Positions 21,884 to 33,071 of a DNA stretch of 64,000 nucleotides are shown one piece after another. The notes beneath the pieces are model-generated. The model ran no database searches, had not been told where the DNA came from, and saw only the letters and a program-made list of their open reading frames with translations. The stretch is from Calliopum simillimum (taxonomy: Eukaryota; Arthropoda; Insecta; Diptera; Lauxaniidae): positions 31,718,101 through 31,782,100 of the forward strand of contig OX638371.1 in the NCBI GenBank assembly GCA_951812925.1. The letters run 5' to 3'. Made by a program: the position numbers and the translations under genes. Every line of letters starts with the position of its first letter. Position 1 is the first letter of the stretch.

Positions 21884-22567
21884 TTAACAGTCGTTATTAT
21901 TTTCACTGTTATCGTCATGTATCACGTTAATCTCTTCATCTGAGTACTCTGGATCTGTCGGAGATAATGAATTTGTTTTATGATGGTCTTGTGATTGCTT
22001 CGAAGTAGCTGCTGCCACGTATTGACGGGCAAAATTCAAAGCATAAATTGCGGCTGGTGTTGTATTGGCCAAAGTGTGAAATGCACTATGTTCACCGCCC
22101 ATTAATAATGGAACTGATGCTGTGTGTAATGATAGCGCTGCTACTGTCGATGCTGGATGCATTGGTAATGTGCCTCCTACTTGATCTCGATGCGAATCGT
22201 TGTTGAAGTTCTTTATCGTTATATTTGATTTGGGATTCATTTGGCATAGCTGAGGCATTTGGTAATTTTGGTAAAGGGTCAATCCGTTTGTAGGGATGAG
22301 TATATTTGATGTTGAGTTCAGGGCTGGATTGTGTTTGACGTCGTTGTGTGGTAATATTGTTTCGGAAATTGTTGAATTGAGACTTGTAGGAGGATTGATC
22401 ACATTGTTGTCTTCGTATTGATTGTAGCTCTGTTTGGGCAATGTTGAATGATTTGTTGGTGAACTTTGTTGACTTGAAACCGACATGGGTGATAGGGATC
22501 CTCGTCGTTTGAGTAGATTCGTTCGTTGATGTCGTCGCCATTTCGCTCGTCTGTTGGAAAACCAAAC
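21884..22567 (-). CDS. eyg: eyegone-like Pax protein, last coding exon (end of homeodomain and C-terminus)
   Basis: The acceptor is ...ccaattag followed by GTT TGG in frame. The exon starts VWFSNRRAKWRRHQR, which is helix 3 of a paired-class homeodomain with Ser at position 50, as in Pax proteins. It continues through a basic stretch (TNLLKRRGSLSP) into a long Ser/Asn/Thr/Gln-rich tail with MGGEHSAF and TPAAIYALNFARQYVAAA, and ends in an acidic segment (DPEYSDEEINVIHDD) before the TAA at 21886-21884. It has 228 codons including the stop and keeps phase 0 with the previous exon, which ends in Gln46. The protein is a nuclear transcription factor. Eyg and Toe are paralogues, neighbours in Drosophila, and I cannot decide between them from sequence alone. 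Confidence 0.88.
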   Translation of the reverse strand, partial: VWFSNRRAKWRRHQRTNLLKRRGSLSPMSVSSQQSSPTNHSTLPKQSYNQYEDNNVINPPTSLNSTISETILPHNDVKHNPALNSTSNILIPTNGLTLYQNYQMPQLCQMNPKSNITIKNFNNDSHRDQVGGTLPMHPASTVAALSLHTASVPLLMGGEHSAFHTLANTTPAAIYALNFARQYVAAATSKQSQDHHKTNSLSPTDPEYSDEEINVIHDDNSENNNDC

Positions 22568-23237
22568 CTAATTGGTCAATGTGAAGAGATAATTTGTTAG
22601 TTGATAAAAAATGTCTGTTCGGCAATTCATTTTTCTACAGAGCGTAAAAATGATTTGCAATTCAAAGAGAATTTTTCATATTGAACAGCATAGTACGAGC
22701 ATATAAATGAAAAAACAATTTGATGTTGAAATGCGGTCATGATATATTGAGAATAAAAATAAGCAAACGAGTAAAGAGCACATTTTCTCCTCCCAACATT
22801 TCAGCAGAAAATTGCCGTTATCAAATGTTGGATCGAACAAAAATTTTACGTGTCAAAATTAAAGCACGGACTTCCTTGGGCACAATTGTCTGTGTTAAGA
22901 AATTGTAGAGCGACTTTGACTTGCTCGACTTGACAATAATGATAAGCCAACCAAGGCCAAAACCATAGCCTAGCTTGGTCTTGGCTCTGATCTTGGACAT
23001 TGAGTCAGGGTCTTGATTTTGACACTGAATTTGGTCTTGGGTATTAGTTAGTGTATCTAAAACCAATATCATGATTAGTCTTGGCCAAAGTAAATATAAT
23101 TATTAAACAGGCTATGAATTGCACCACAGCTTGAAAGATCTTTTGTATAGCCTCTTTCACTATCAGAAAATTTAAAAAATTCCAATAATTTTTAATGATT
23201 GAGATTTCGATTGCTGACAGGGTCCGATAAATCATAC
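22568..23237. other. Intron sequence with CTTGG-type cryptic repeats
   Basis: Intron between the two homeodomain exons. About 22960-23050 holds degenerate repeats of 'cttggtcttggctctgatc'. Similar cryptic repeats continue at 23700-23840 beyond the Foldback-like insertion, so the insertion landed inside them. Confidence 0.5.
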
Positions 23238-23246
23238 TTAAATTGC

Positions 23247-23665
23247 GGCGTTAGGAAATAACGCCCAAAAAAAAATATGAAATAACGCCCAAATTATTCT
23301 CATATAAATTTGGGCGATAATCATTTTGGAAATAACGCCCAAAATTTATTTGTATGAAAATAATTTGGGCGTTATTTCGTTTTTCGTTCTTGGGCGTTAT
23401 TTCGTTTTTTACAAATAAAACGAAATAACGCCAAAAAAAGCGAAATAAAACCCAAATTTTCGGGCGTTATTTCCAAATTGATTATCGCCCAAATTTATAT
23501 GAAAATTATTTGGGCGTTATTTGGTTTTTTTTTTTGGCGTTATTTCATATTTTTTGGGCGTTATTTCGTTTTTTATTTTGGGCGTTATTACGTTATATTA
23601 TTTTTTGGGCGTTATTTCGTTTCTTTTTTTGGGCGTTATTTCCTTGGGCGTTATATCCTAACGCC
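23247..23665. mobile_element. Foldback-like element with 9-bp target duplication
   Basis: The ends GGCGTTAGGAAATAACGCC and ggcgttatatcctaacgcc are inverted. The left half consists of 'ggaaataacgcccaaaat'-type units, the right half of their complement 'tttgggcgttatttcg'. Thus both arms are built from short tandem repeats, as in Drosophila FB elements. The 9-bp ttaaattgc flanks it exactly on both sides (23238-23246 and 23666-23674). FB-type elements are known to make 9-bp duplications. It has no coding capacity and sits in the intron that splits the homeodomain. A relative with 'ggaaataacgcca' units is at 33121-33430. Confidence 0.92.
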
Positions 23666-24037
23666 TTAAATTGCCACTGCTCAAAATTGAGCTTATGGTC
23701 TCTCTAAAGTAGCCTTGGTCTCGGGTTTGTTCTGCACCAAGGCCAAGACTGTTATAGTATTGATCTTTGTGTTGCACAATAAGTTTTTGTTTTGGTCTTG
23801 AAATCATACTAGGGTCTTGGCTTGGTTTGATTAAACCACTCAGACAAAGAACGAAGATTTTGCTTATCATTACTTTAGGAGGATCAAAAAGTTCTATTCC
23901 CAGTATTTTTTCTTGTCCAAAAAACAAAAAAAACTGTCCCAAAAATTCTATCAATTTTACGCCATATCATATCGTCGCGTTAAAACTACAACTAGACATC
24001 TACATTTTCTAATGTTTAGAGTTAAGTATGCAGACAC

Positions 24038-25649
24038 TTGGAGTTGGAAAGAGTATTTTTGTGACATACTGAATCCCACATCTGCTATATTCCCGCAACC
24101 AGAAACACCAACTACAACTGCCGAAGTGACTCGCAGTAGTAGTCGAATACAAACAAAGCATGAAAAACAACAAAGCCGCCGGTATAGATCAAATAACAGC
24201 TGAACTGCTAAAAGCATGCCCCATTACATCAGCTAAGATTCTTCATCCTCTAATTTCCAGAATCTGGAGCGAAGAGCGTTTGCCAGAAGAAGTCAAATTG
24301 CCGAAAATAGGTGACCTAAGCAAAATTATAAAGGAATAACTTTGCTCTCAGTACCATTAAAAGTACTGACAAAAGTGCTTCTAAACAGGGTAAGCAAAAA
24401 GATTGATACGGCCATCCGAAGGCAACAAGCAGGATTCCGGCCAAACTGATCCTGCGTGGATCAAGTTAACACCCTTAGAATATATGTCAAACAATCATGC
24501 AAGTGGCGTGCTGCGTTTCAACTTGTCTTCGCAGACTATAGCACTGCCTTCGACAGTGTCTCCCGAGAAAATATCTGGGTTTCACTGCAGCGAAGAGGTA
24601 TTGCCACAAAGGTTGCGGCAGAGGCCACAAACTTAGTACGTGCACAATATGAAGGCTTTAAATGCAATGTGTTACACAACGGGTTGTTGTCACCGACATT
24701 CACCACTAATTCAGGCGTATGGCAGGGGTGTCTACTATCACCATCTCTCTTCCTTATCATTCGTGACGATATCCTAGATAAAGCTCTTAATAAAGCCAGA
24801 AGAGGTATCCAATGGAACTTTACCGATCATCTGGAAGATCTCGACTACGCTGACGACATCTGCCTCTTATCGTCCAAACATTCAGATATGCAAAGCAAAA
24901 TTGAAGACCTTGTCTTTGAATCACAAAAGGCTGGCCTAAAAATCAACGTATCCAAGACTAAAAGCATAAAGTTAAACGCAAACAGGGATGACATCACGTT
25001 TAGATCTGGCAGTGATGACATCGAAAACGTCGATAGCTTCACGTACTTAGGCAGCATTATCTCCATGGATGGTGGAGCAAAAGAGGATATCAACTCAAGA
25101 ATAGCAAAAGCAAAAGGCACGTTTGCTCAACTGAACAAAATATGGTTTTCTTCCGTTATATCCACCAAAACCAAAGTGCGCATTTCTGATTCGAATGTGA
25201 AATCGGTTTTGTTATATGGGTGCGAAACGTGGCTTGTTACTGAACAACTAACGAACAAGCTGAAAGTATTCGTCAACAAATGCTTAAGGCGTATACTAAA
25301 GGTTTGGTGGCCTCGCTCTATATCAAATGCCGAGCTACATCAAAAATGCAATCAGGGGGCTATAGCAAACGAGGTCAAGCTGCTCAAATGGGGATGGATT
25401 GGTCACACTCTCCGGAAACCACACAGCGAAGTTTTTCGCTAGGCTCTTGAGTGGAATCCACAAGGCAGTAGAGCACGTGGTAGACCCAAAACCAACTGGA
25501 AAAGGTCGCTGGAAAAGGAAATCCAAGAATCGGGAAAGTCGTGGCAAGAGATCAAAGTCATCGCAAGGGATCGCAACGAATGGAGATGTTTCATATTGGC
25601 CCTATGCTCCTCCTAGGAGTTAAAGGAGAATACATACATACATACATAC
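24038..25649 (+). mobile_element. 5'-truncated non-LTR retrotransposon (RTE-like LINE), copy 1
   Basis: The 10-bp atgcagacac flanks the element (24028-24037 and 25650-25659). The 3' end is (catA)n after 'ctcctaggagttaaaggaga'. It encodes reverse transcriptase: NNKAAGIDQITAELLK (fingers), FADYSTAFDSVSRENIW (motif A), GVWQGCLLSPSLF (motif B), LDYADDICLLS (motif C), then FTYLGSIISMDGGA, SVLLYGCETWLVTEQ and the C-terminal GWIGHTLRKPHSEVFR and WNPQGSRARGRPKTNW block. The large open part is 24456-25442. A deletion around 24310-24330, a stop before 24456 and a stop at 25440-25442 kill it. No RNase H is seen and there is a short 3' tail repeat, as in RTE-type elements; the clade is provisional. It lies in the homeodomain-splitting intron, antisense to the host gene. 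Confidence 0.92.
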
Positions 25650-25659
25650 ATGCAGACAC

Positions 25660-26177
25660 ATGAAGATAAAACGGCTCTATGTTCCAGTCTAGTCGCTGTT
25701 TTTGAAATTTAGTCTCCATCCAATTTTATATAAAGAATAAAAAGAAGAAAACTTCAGAATCCCATACAAAAAATTAAATTCAAAGAACTTAAAACGCTTT
25801 TTTCTCAAAACATGAAAAATTAAAATGTCTAGCTGTAGTTTTAACTCGACGATATAAAGCAGTCGAATGTGAAACTTCGTAAGTTTGCTTTTATTGAAGA
25901 AAATATCCGTATTTAATTATGTAATTTTTAGGTTGAATTTTGGATCAAGCAAAAATTAGAGCACTTTACAAACTCGTAAATCGAAAAGTTGAATGACTTG
26001 TTATAAATAATAAATATGTAAGCAAATGTGGCAAAAAGCAAATTGTCTTCAAGTCTTAAGCTGTACTATGCAACGATTTAATCGTATTTTTCTTTAAGTC
26101 AACATCATAAAGCTTTCTTTGAGTAGAGACTAGCGAAGATGCTTCTTTTTTGCCTTAGAACACTTGGTCATTTGTAC
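25660..26177. other. Intron sequence, no feature recognised
   Basis: AT-rich intron sequence between the LINE and the homeodomain exon. Nothing further can be supported. Confidence 0.35.
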
Positions 26178-26362
26178 CTGCACTCGAGCTTCACTCAATG
26201 TTGTTCTGGCCGCAAGTTTCTCTCTTGTACTAACGCAGGGATAATGTGATTTATCGAATTCCTTTTCTAGCTCCTCTAATTGATCTCCACTAAACGTTGT
26301 ACGATTTCGACGAAATTTCGGTAAATCACTATCCTGAGAATCCGAATCTTCACCTTCGATAT
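26178..26362 (-). CDS. eyg: eyegone-like Pax protein, homeodomain exon
   Basis: The acceptor is tatgcag before ATATCGAAGG. The donor is GTGCAG followed by gtacaaat. The exon encodes an acidic lead-in ([15 protein letters not shown]) and then [20 protein letters not shown] and the following 25 residues up to ARVQ: homeodomain residues about 3-46, covering the N-terminal arm, helix 1, helix 2 and the start of helix 3. The first codon, Asp, is shared with the previous exon (phase 1). The RNRTTF arm and LEELEKEF helix are typical of paired-class homeodomains. The intron after Q46 is a conserved position in paired-class genes. In this window that intron is 3.6 kb and holds a LINE and a Foldback-like element. 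Confidence 0.93.
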
Positions 26363-26426
26363 CTGCATAAAAAAATGAAAAATTTTAGATATACAATTGT
26401 GTCAAGCATTCTACAAGTGAACTCAC

Positions 26427-26786
26427 CTATCATTCGATTGTCATCTGGTGAATCCAAAGTGTCACGACTACCTCCAGACTCGGGTGAGAGTGTTGGTGGG
26501 GTAATGCAGTAACCGGTAGGCGGAGCAATAACAGCGTTAGTTGGCAATACATTGCACGCATTCGTACTCGATTGCCATGCTGTTGTCGCTGGCACATGAT
26601 GATGTGTCGCCACCGCCGCCGCTGTCATAGCCGAAGGCCATGTGGGAAAACTGGTGTAGGGATGAGACGCATACATACCATAACTGGCAGCACGCGCAAA
26701 CTCTGCAGCCGCTCTCTCCGCTGCACGATTTCGCAAAATTCGATTAATTGATGAGACCGATGGAGCCGTGGCATTCGTACAAACAC
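26427..26786 (-). CDS. eyg: eyegone-like Pax protein, end of RED subdomain and linker exon
   Basis: The acceptor is atcacctcag and the donor is ATAG followed by gtgagt. The exon starts VCTNATAPSVSSINRILRNR, which is the last helix of the Pax RED subdomain. It continues AAERAAAEFARA and a linker rich in Ala, His, Thr and Pro (for example MTAAAVATHHHVPATTAW, then ITPPTLSPESGGSRDT), ending DDNRMIG. It is 360 bases long, with phase 1 on both sides, so it reads through cleanly. Only 64 bases separate it from the homeodomain exon. Drosophila Eyg binds DNA through RED rather than the PAI half; that is family knowledge. Confidence 0.93.
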
Positions 26787-26879
26787 CTGAGGTGATAAAA
26801 GAAAAGACAACAGCAAAATAGAAAATGCTCAATAGAAAGTGTGAGAGGCTAAAAAATTAGTTCGAATGTATCGCATTAC

Positions 26880-27070
26880 ATGAGGAATCGATTAAACTTT
26901 TAGACGTGAAGACGCGCACATACGCATCAAAAGTCATACAATATCGCTGATGGACGGTTAAAATGGCATTTTTATGCGTCCATTACGGTGATATTACACA
27001 AAGCAACGCTGCCATTCATTGTGCTAATGAGATATTGTATTAATTACTTGTAAGACCAATTGATGTGAAT
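26880..27070. promoter_or_regulatory. Candidate conserved intronic element
   Basis: This is non-repetitive sequence just upstream of the RED exon, less AT-biased than its flanks. It carries homeodomain-type sites ('gctaatgagatattg' then 'tattaattacttg', near 27022-27050). No proof of function; it is listed because unique DNA is scarce in these introns. Confidence 0.2.
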
Positions 27071-27708
27071 TTTCTTTCAAGCGTTTTATCTGTAGAATGT
27101 CACTGAAGTTTGAAGCAAGTTTTATTACGTTTTATTACTTGTATTTAAGAGAGAGTTTTAATTTAAACTGAGAAACGTTAATTGGAAGAAGTAAGAACAG
27201 AATTTAAGTCAATGAAAATATCATTTTGAAAATGTAGAGAAAAAAGAGCGTGGATTCTTGGTTAAAAATATTTACGAAATTTGTTAACTTTTATAAATTT
27301 TTGGATTACTACCTTTGTTGTAAGAGACCTTCATGATAAGAACACTGAACAATTGAAAAGAGAGCAATTGAAAACCGAGCTTATTGAGTTAGTATTTAAT
27401 AGTGGTATATCTGAACTATTTCCCAGTTGTTGATCCTTCTTGGTCATAAAAACATTATCTTCAAAAACTAATCTAATAGAGCCAACGGAAGAGTCACAAA
27501 AATAACTTTTTGTTCCTGCTGTACCATTTATAGCTTCCTCCATACTCTTCAAAGTTATAACTTGCTCTTGTTGCTGTAAAGGAACAATTCTTCAGGGCTC
27601 GTGACCTGTGCCTGGCATATTCGATATTTTTTTTGCAGTTTGACTTTGCTGATACTATTTAAATTTGTAAATATTAAATGCGGTCATGGCAAAAAGCAAA
27701 AAAAAAAA
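27071..27708. other. Intron sequence, no feature recognised
   Basis: AT-rich intron. A 73-codon open frame on the minus strand (27552-27331) shows no recognisable domain. Confidence 0.3.
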
Positions 27709-28300
27709 ACTAGTAAGGGTGTTACCTTTGGCTTGGCTAAACTTTAAATACCCTACACTGCAGTAATTTGAAAATTTTGCCAAGTTTTTGCCCAGAGCTT
27801 GCATTTATAGTTCTTAGTAGCTGTGTGAAATTTGCAAGGATTGTCTCAAAAAATGTTTTTAGTGTAGCATATTGAAACTTTTGCTTGTATGGGAGGTGCC
27901 ACGCACTCTTGTCCGAATTTGCCATGTTTTTTCTCAGAGCTTGCGCTTACTATTTCTAGTATTTACCTTTATTTTGGCTGCATTGCGGTGAAAAATACTC
28001 CTAAAGTTGCATTTTGAATATATTTTTCGTGTGGACGGTAGGCGTATCCGTTTACCGATTTTGCTGATTTTCAATGCCACAAGCAAACTTTGACGATGGA
28101 GGCAGTGTACCAAATTTCATTGAGTTATCTTGCTCAGTTTTCCCAGAAAATGAATTTCCACGCACACCCAGCCAGCCAGCCAGGCAGACGGACATGACTG
28201 TATCGTCTCAGGAGGTGACGGTGATCAAGAGTACTATATATTTACTTTGCCACGCCTCCTTCTCTGCGTTACAAACGGAAGGTCAACAATACTTCTTTCC
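27709..28300 (+). mobile_element. GCCACGCC repeat family, nearly complete copy
   Basis: Left end 'actagtaagggtgttacctt' and 'ataccctacactgcagta', two tandem units with 'gggaggtgccacgc', then the family tail with 'cagccagccagccaggcaga', 'tcgtctcaggaggtgacg' and 'cacgcctccttctctgcg'. The terminal 'gtagggtata' is eroded. Confidence 0.85.
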
Positions 28301-29359
28301 ATTTAGTGTAATTGTAGAAAGGGGGACCGCTTAAACTAAATTCTTCCTCTAAGCTTTTGCAGAGATTGTCGAGTCTATTTACCTTCTAATGAGCTCTTTA
28401 TCTGGGCCGAATCAGAGTGCATAAATATCCTACTTGCCCCAAAAAAAAAATTTTGATTTCCAAAAATATATTTTTGGAGTTTTATTATTAAAAGCTTAAA
28501 TTTCAACCGGGTTCCGTTTGGTTTTTTGTTTTCGGATTGAAGTTTTTAACTCAAAGTATCTAAAAAAATAAAATTGACAAGTCAAAAAATTATATGCGAA
28601 AAACAAATTTTAGAGCACTAATTGTTCAAATTCAACCAAATTCATTACGAATCGAATTGCAGGGTGACTCCCCAGGGTTCTGCAACCCAAAATGATTGAT
28701 TAAATTGGCAGAGAAGCAGATGGAAGGAAAAAAATTTGGAAACTGTCAGGGCAGTTTGGTACCGTTTTTTAAAACAATTTTATCGCACCTGTCGATAGGA
28801 AGAAGTTGAAGAAAATTTTTTGATATTATCAGGGATGTTCCCGACACATTTTAGGAGTTTTGGTCCCATTTAAAAAAAAAAAAATCCGGAAAAAAAGGGA
28901 ACTAAAACTCCTGATTCCAATCGATTGGTGAAACAAATTTTTATAAATTGTAATAAAATTTTCCCAAAACTCATCCGAGAGGTCGGAAGCTTTTGTAAGG
29001 TAATTTTTGCTAGCAGTCAATTGCAAACTATTAAATCAAATGATAAAAAATTAATTGTAAACTATCCTATCTCAACATGGGATAGTAATTGTAAACTGTC
29101 CTATCTCAACATAGGATAGTTTACAATGAAAATTTTCAAATATTTTGTAGATACAACAATTTGCTACGACCGTTTTTAGTATTTCCTTTACAGCTAAGAC
29201 CGTGAGATTTTGTCACAAGATTCTGCTGATGGAGCAATGAACACGAAATTTGAAAAGTGCTATTTTTTAGATAGGATAGTTTACACTTCACACGGCGAGA
29301 TGTTGATTAAACCAAAACGCGCTGATTCAAAAAATCATCAAAACATCAATTTAAAAAAC
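28301..29359. other. Intron sequence with a small palindromic repeat
   Basis: Mostly AT-rich. At about 29056-29128 'gtaaactatcctatctcaac' is duplicated and its complement follows ('ataggatagtttac'), with another copy at 29271-29290. These look like ends of a decayed small element. Confidence 0.45.
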
Positions 29360-29790
29360 ATAGTTAAATTAACTCAATAACGATATAATCACAAAACACA
29401 ACAAATGAAAAATCTGTAGGTAACAAGAACAGAAACAGAAAATTAAATTTCCAACAACAGCGCAAACAAACTCGGTGGTACCCATTGATTGTGGGAACAC
29501 CATCGTTGCCGACAAATAAAATAATTTGAAATCGACAAACGCAGCATTTAATCGTCCTGTAGCGAAGATTGATTTCCGCTAATGTGACAATGATGACACA
29601 AATGAGATTGGAGTGGACCGCATAATGAGGACCGGTAGTTCGGATCAATCCATGCGAAACGCGTTATCGCATAAAGCGATCGATCTGTCTGACTGCTGGT
29701 CGTCTGACTGTCTTCTGTCTGTATGGACTGTATGATGGCGTAGCATTGCGACGATTTCGCATATGAATGGGATCAAGTTGTACGTGAAAG
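29360..29790. promoter_or_regulatory. Unique GC-richer intronic block, candidate enhancer
   Basis: About 430 bp of non-repetitive, GC-richer sequence inside the largest-repeat region of intron 2, with several 'gcgat'/'atcgc' and 'gtctgactg' motifs. No open frame with a known domain. Listed as a candidate because the rest of this intron is repeats. Confidence 0.2.
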
Positions 29791-30560
29791 ATGAATGAAT
29801 TTTTTTTTTTACTACGTAGTTTTTGTGATCTTTTTTTATACTCTCTTCTTTTGATAATAAAGCAGCTTCAGGTTAAGGATCTTGCAGACGATTGATGACT
29901 TTGTGCCATAAATTTTATTTACATATCAATCTTTAAGACAAACATATACATACTTAGATATGTAAGTATGCAGTACACGTAGAAAAATTTACTTTCACAA
30001 AATATATTTTGATAACTTTTTATTTAACATCATTAAATAACTAAAAGTTTCAAAAACACAACTCTCGGCATAGCGTTTTAAAGGTCTTGCTTATATGGGA
30101 GGCGGCATGAAATATTTTCAAAAATTTGCATAGTTATTGTTCACATTCATCTCCAGAATTTCTTTGAAATTTGGTTTCATTTTTGGAAATAACACTTTTA
30201 GCATGTTGATTAACCGATATTGCTAGTTTTCAATTTTCCTTGGAAATTTTGACGACGAAATTTGCATACACTTCATTGATTATCTAAGTAGTTTGAATCA
30301 TTACGAGGAGCACTACTTATGTTAAGGGAACTGGCAACACTAATGTCAATAGCTAAAATCTGGCAACACCATAATAAAGTCTGACATTTTTTAGCATAAA
30401 CGTACTCACAACGTTTTGATGTTCAATTGCTATTTGTTTTGTTTCCAGGGAGTTAAGAAAATTTCAAGAAAAGGTTTTCGTTGGATTATTTTTCACAACT
30501 TCCGACGTGGATTATGTCAACAAGAATGTGTCGATGAGCTCAGTTCCTTGCATGACGCAC

Positions 30561-32463
30561 GGTGGTTTTTAAAAAATTTAAACTTTTTGAAATACCACCC
30601 GCGATTTTTTTCGGGGATAGTGTTGGGGGACCCTTCTAGTATCAGAATCCGGGAACCGCGAAATCGAACGTCCAGCCGTTTTTTTTTTTCGACATTTTAG
30701 TTTTTTTAACGATTTTTGAGAATGTCTCGGATTTATATACATATTATGTACACATATATATGTATGTACGTACATATATATACTTGTATATGTATATATG
30801 TGTAATATTTATATATGTATATATATATACATACATACATATTAAAGGTATCGTTTCCGCACCATTTATTTTAAAAAAAAATCGGTTTTTTCGTATATAA
30901 AAAAACACAAACAAAAACCGGAAACAAAAATAGTCATTCCAGATGTGATTTTTGATGTTTAATCCGATTTCGGTATTAGAATTGCTCTATTACGTCTGGA
31001 ATTTGAGATATCCTTACATAAATGTTTGAAGGACACCACGTTTTTTCCTATTTTTGAAGTTATATAACAAGATAAGGTAATATTATGCCGTAAAATCTGG
31101 TATGACAGTTAATAGTCCTAGCTTTTTCCTTGAAAACTCAATCAAACCGATAACGATATCTTTTTTTTTGTCGGAGATATCTTTACCTAAAAAGTTAAAA
31201 AAGTGCAAAAACACAATTTTTGGCTATATTGGATGTTATATGCAGGACACACAAAATTCTTCTGTGAATTTCTATTACCAGAAGCATTTAGTACTTTCTT
31301 TTGGCTTTCAATTGAGCTATTAAATGTTCATCTGCAATATTCCTCTACAAAGTTATGACCATTTAAAAATTACATTATGAAGTGCAAACTCACAGGGGTG
31401 CCACTAAAATATAGTGTACGAGTATTTCTTACATACGTATTGCTGCAACATGTCGTCTTAAAATAGTCATAACTTTTTAGAAAACAATTACAAGAGACCA
31501 CTTGTTAGCTCATTTTGAAGATAAAGAATGGTTTTAAATGTGTCGATTGGTAAAAAATTGCAGACGAATTTCGTCCGTACTGTATACAACCTCAAATATA
31601 GCCGAAAACCGAGATTTTTCGCTTTAAGTTTCATGGTGTGATTTTAAAGTTAACATAACTTTGCAGAGAAATATTGCAGATAAACATTTGATAGCTCAAT
31701 TTAAAGCCAAAAGAAAGCACCAAATGCTTCTGGTAATAGAAACTCACAAAAAAATTTTGTGTGTCCTGCATATAACATCCAATATAGCCAAAAATCGTGT
31801 TTTTGCACTTTTTTAACTTTTTAGGTAAAGATATCTCCGACAAAAAAAAAAGATATCGCTATCGGTTCGATTGAGTTTTCAAGGAAAAAGCTAGGGCTAT
31901 TAACTGTCGTACCAGATTTTACGGCATAATATTATCTTGTCTTGTTATATAACTTCAAAAATAGGAAAAAACGTGGTGTCCTTCAAACATTTATGTAAGG
32001 ATATCTCAAATTCCAGACGTAATAGAGCAATTCTAATACCGAAATCGGATTAAACATCAAAAATCACATCTGGAATGACTATTTTTGTTTCCGGTTTTTG
32101 TTTGTGTTTTTTTATATACGAAAAAACCGATTTTTTTTAAAAATAAATGGTGCGGAAACGATACCTTTAATATGTATGTATGCATGTATGTATATATATA
32201 TACATAAGTATATAAATATTACACATATATACATATACAAGTATATATATGTACGTACATACATATATACGTGTACATAATATGTATATAAATCCGAGAC
32301 ATTCTCAAAAATCGTTAAAAAAACTAAAAGTCGAAAAAAAAAAAACGGCTGGACGTTCGATTTCGCGGTTCCCGGATTCTGATACTAGAAGGGTCCCCCA
32401 ACACTATCCCCGAAAAAAATCGCGGGTGGTATTTCAAAAAGTTGAAATTTTTTAAAAACCACC
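30561..32463. mobile_element. 1.9-kb palindromic (foldback-type) element inside mariner
   Basis: Ends ggtggtttttaaaaaa and tttaaaaaccacc are inverted. The arms, about 30561-31375 and 31640-32463, are almost fully complementary, including (TATATG)n-type microsatellites in both and the 'gatatctttacctaaaaa' motif. The spacer is about 260 bp. No coding capacity. The same arm sequence appears as a half copy at 39245-39560, and shorter related motifs are at 3.0-3.9 kb and 12.95 kb. Confidence 0.9.
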
Positions 32464-32935
32464 GTGGACGATAAAGCACTATCAAAAACCACAGTATATG
32501 GTTGGTATAGTGAATTCAATTGTGGTTGGAGGTCGGTCACCGACGAATTCCGTGAAGGTCGTCTAAAATCGGTTGTTGTGCCACAAAACATCGATGTACT
32601 GCATGATCTGATAATGAAAGATCGTTGTTCTCGTTGGAAATCCCATAATTTATCAATGGTTTGGTGTATAGAAATGATTAAAAAATTCGACCGTGGTGCT
32701 TCAAAAGACGTGTATAAGATCGTGACAGGAGACGAATCATGAATATATGCGTATGAGCCGGAAACAAAACAGCAATCGACCGTGTGAATATTCCAAGACG
32801 ACCTAAATGCAACAAAAGTTGTTCGTGGAAGAAGCACAGCGAAGCAAATGGTCGCCTGTTTCTTAGGCCGAATGGGTCATGTGGCCACTGTTCCGCTTGA
32901 GCAACGTAGGACGGTCTATTTTGACGCTTAAAAAT
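32464..32935 (+). pseudogene. mariner transposase fragment
   Basis: It reads DDKALSKTTVYGWYSEF, then DEFREGRLKSVVVPQNID and LIMKDR. Next comes RWKSHNL (the WxPHxL linker region, eroded), IVTGDES (the TGDE segment carrying the first catalytic Asp), IYAYEPETKQQS and VVRGRSTAKQMVACFLGRMG, and last VATVPLEQRRTV. About 30 residues are deleted between MKDR and RWKSHNL. Two in-frame stops follow TGDES and TKQQSTV. It is inactive. Confidence 0.88.
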
Positions 32936-33071
32936 GTTTGTTTTTATTTGCTATTCCCGAAATATGAGTAGTACCCTACGTACTTCATAGAAGCAAATGG
33001 GCGTAACCATGCCAAATGTTGCATATATACGTAAGATGCTGTTCAATATCTGCACCACACAGATGGAATTA

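Larger units (their letters stand above)
30304..32980 (+). mobile_element. mariner element interrupted by a palindromic element
   Basis: The ends CGAGGAGCACTACTTATG and the complement of the right end (CGTAGGGTACTACTCATA) are imperfect inverted repeats, each bordered by TA, the mariner target. The 5' coding part (about 30454-30560) reads FRWIIFHNFRRGLCQQECVD, the mariner N-terminal helix-turn-helix. The 3' part resumes at 32464. The palindrome 30561-32463 sits between them and splits the coding sequence. Confidence 0.8.

Noticed and set aside
23478..23707. Open frames with FWALF / FGRYF repeats
   Set aside because: Translation of the tandem 'gggcgttatttcg' units of the Foldback-like element; not a gene.
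26625..26816. Second open frame over the RED exon
   Set aside because: A shadow of the true frame. Only the frame with PSVSSINRILRNR splices in phase with its neighbours.
31102..31843. Two mirror-image open frames of about 70 codons
   Set aside because: They are the same AT-rich arm of the palindrome read on opposite strands; no domain.
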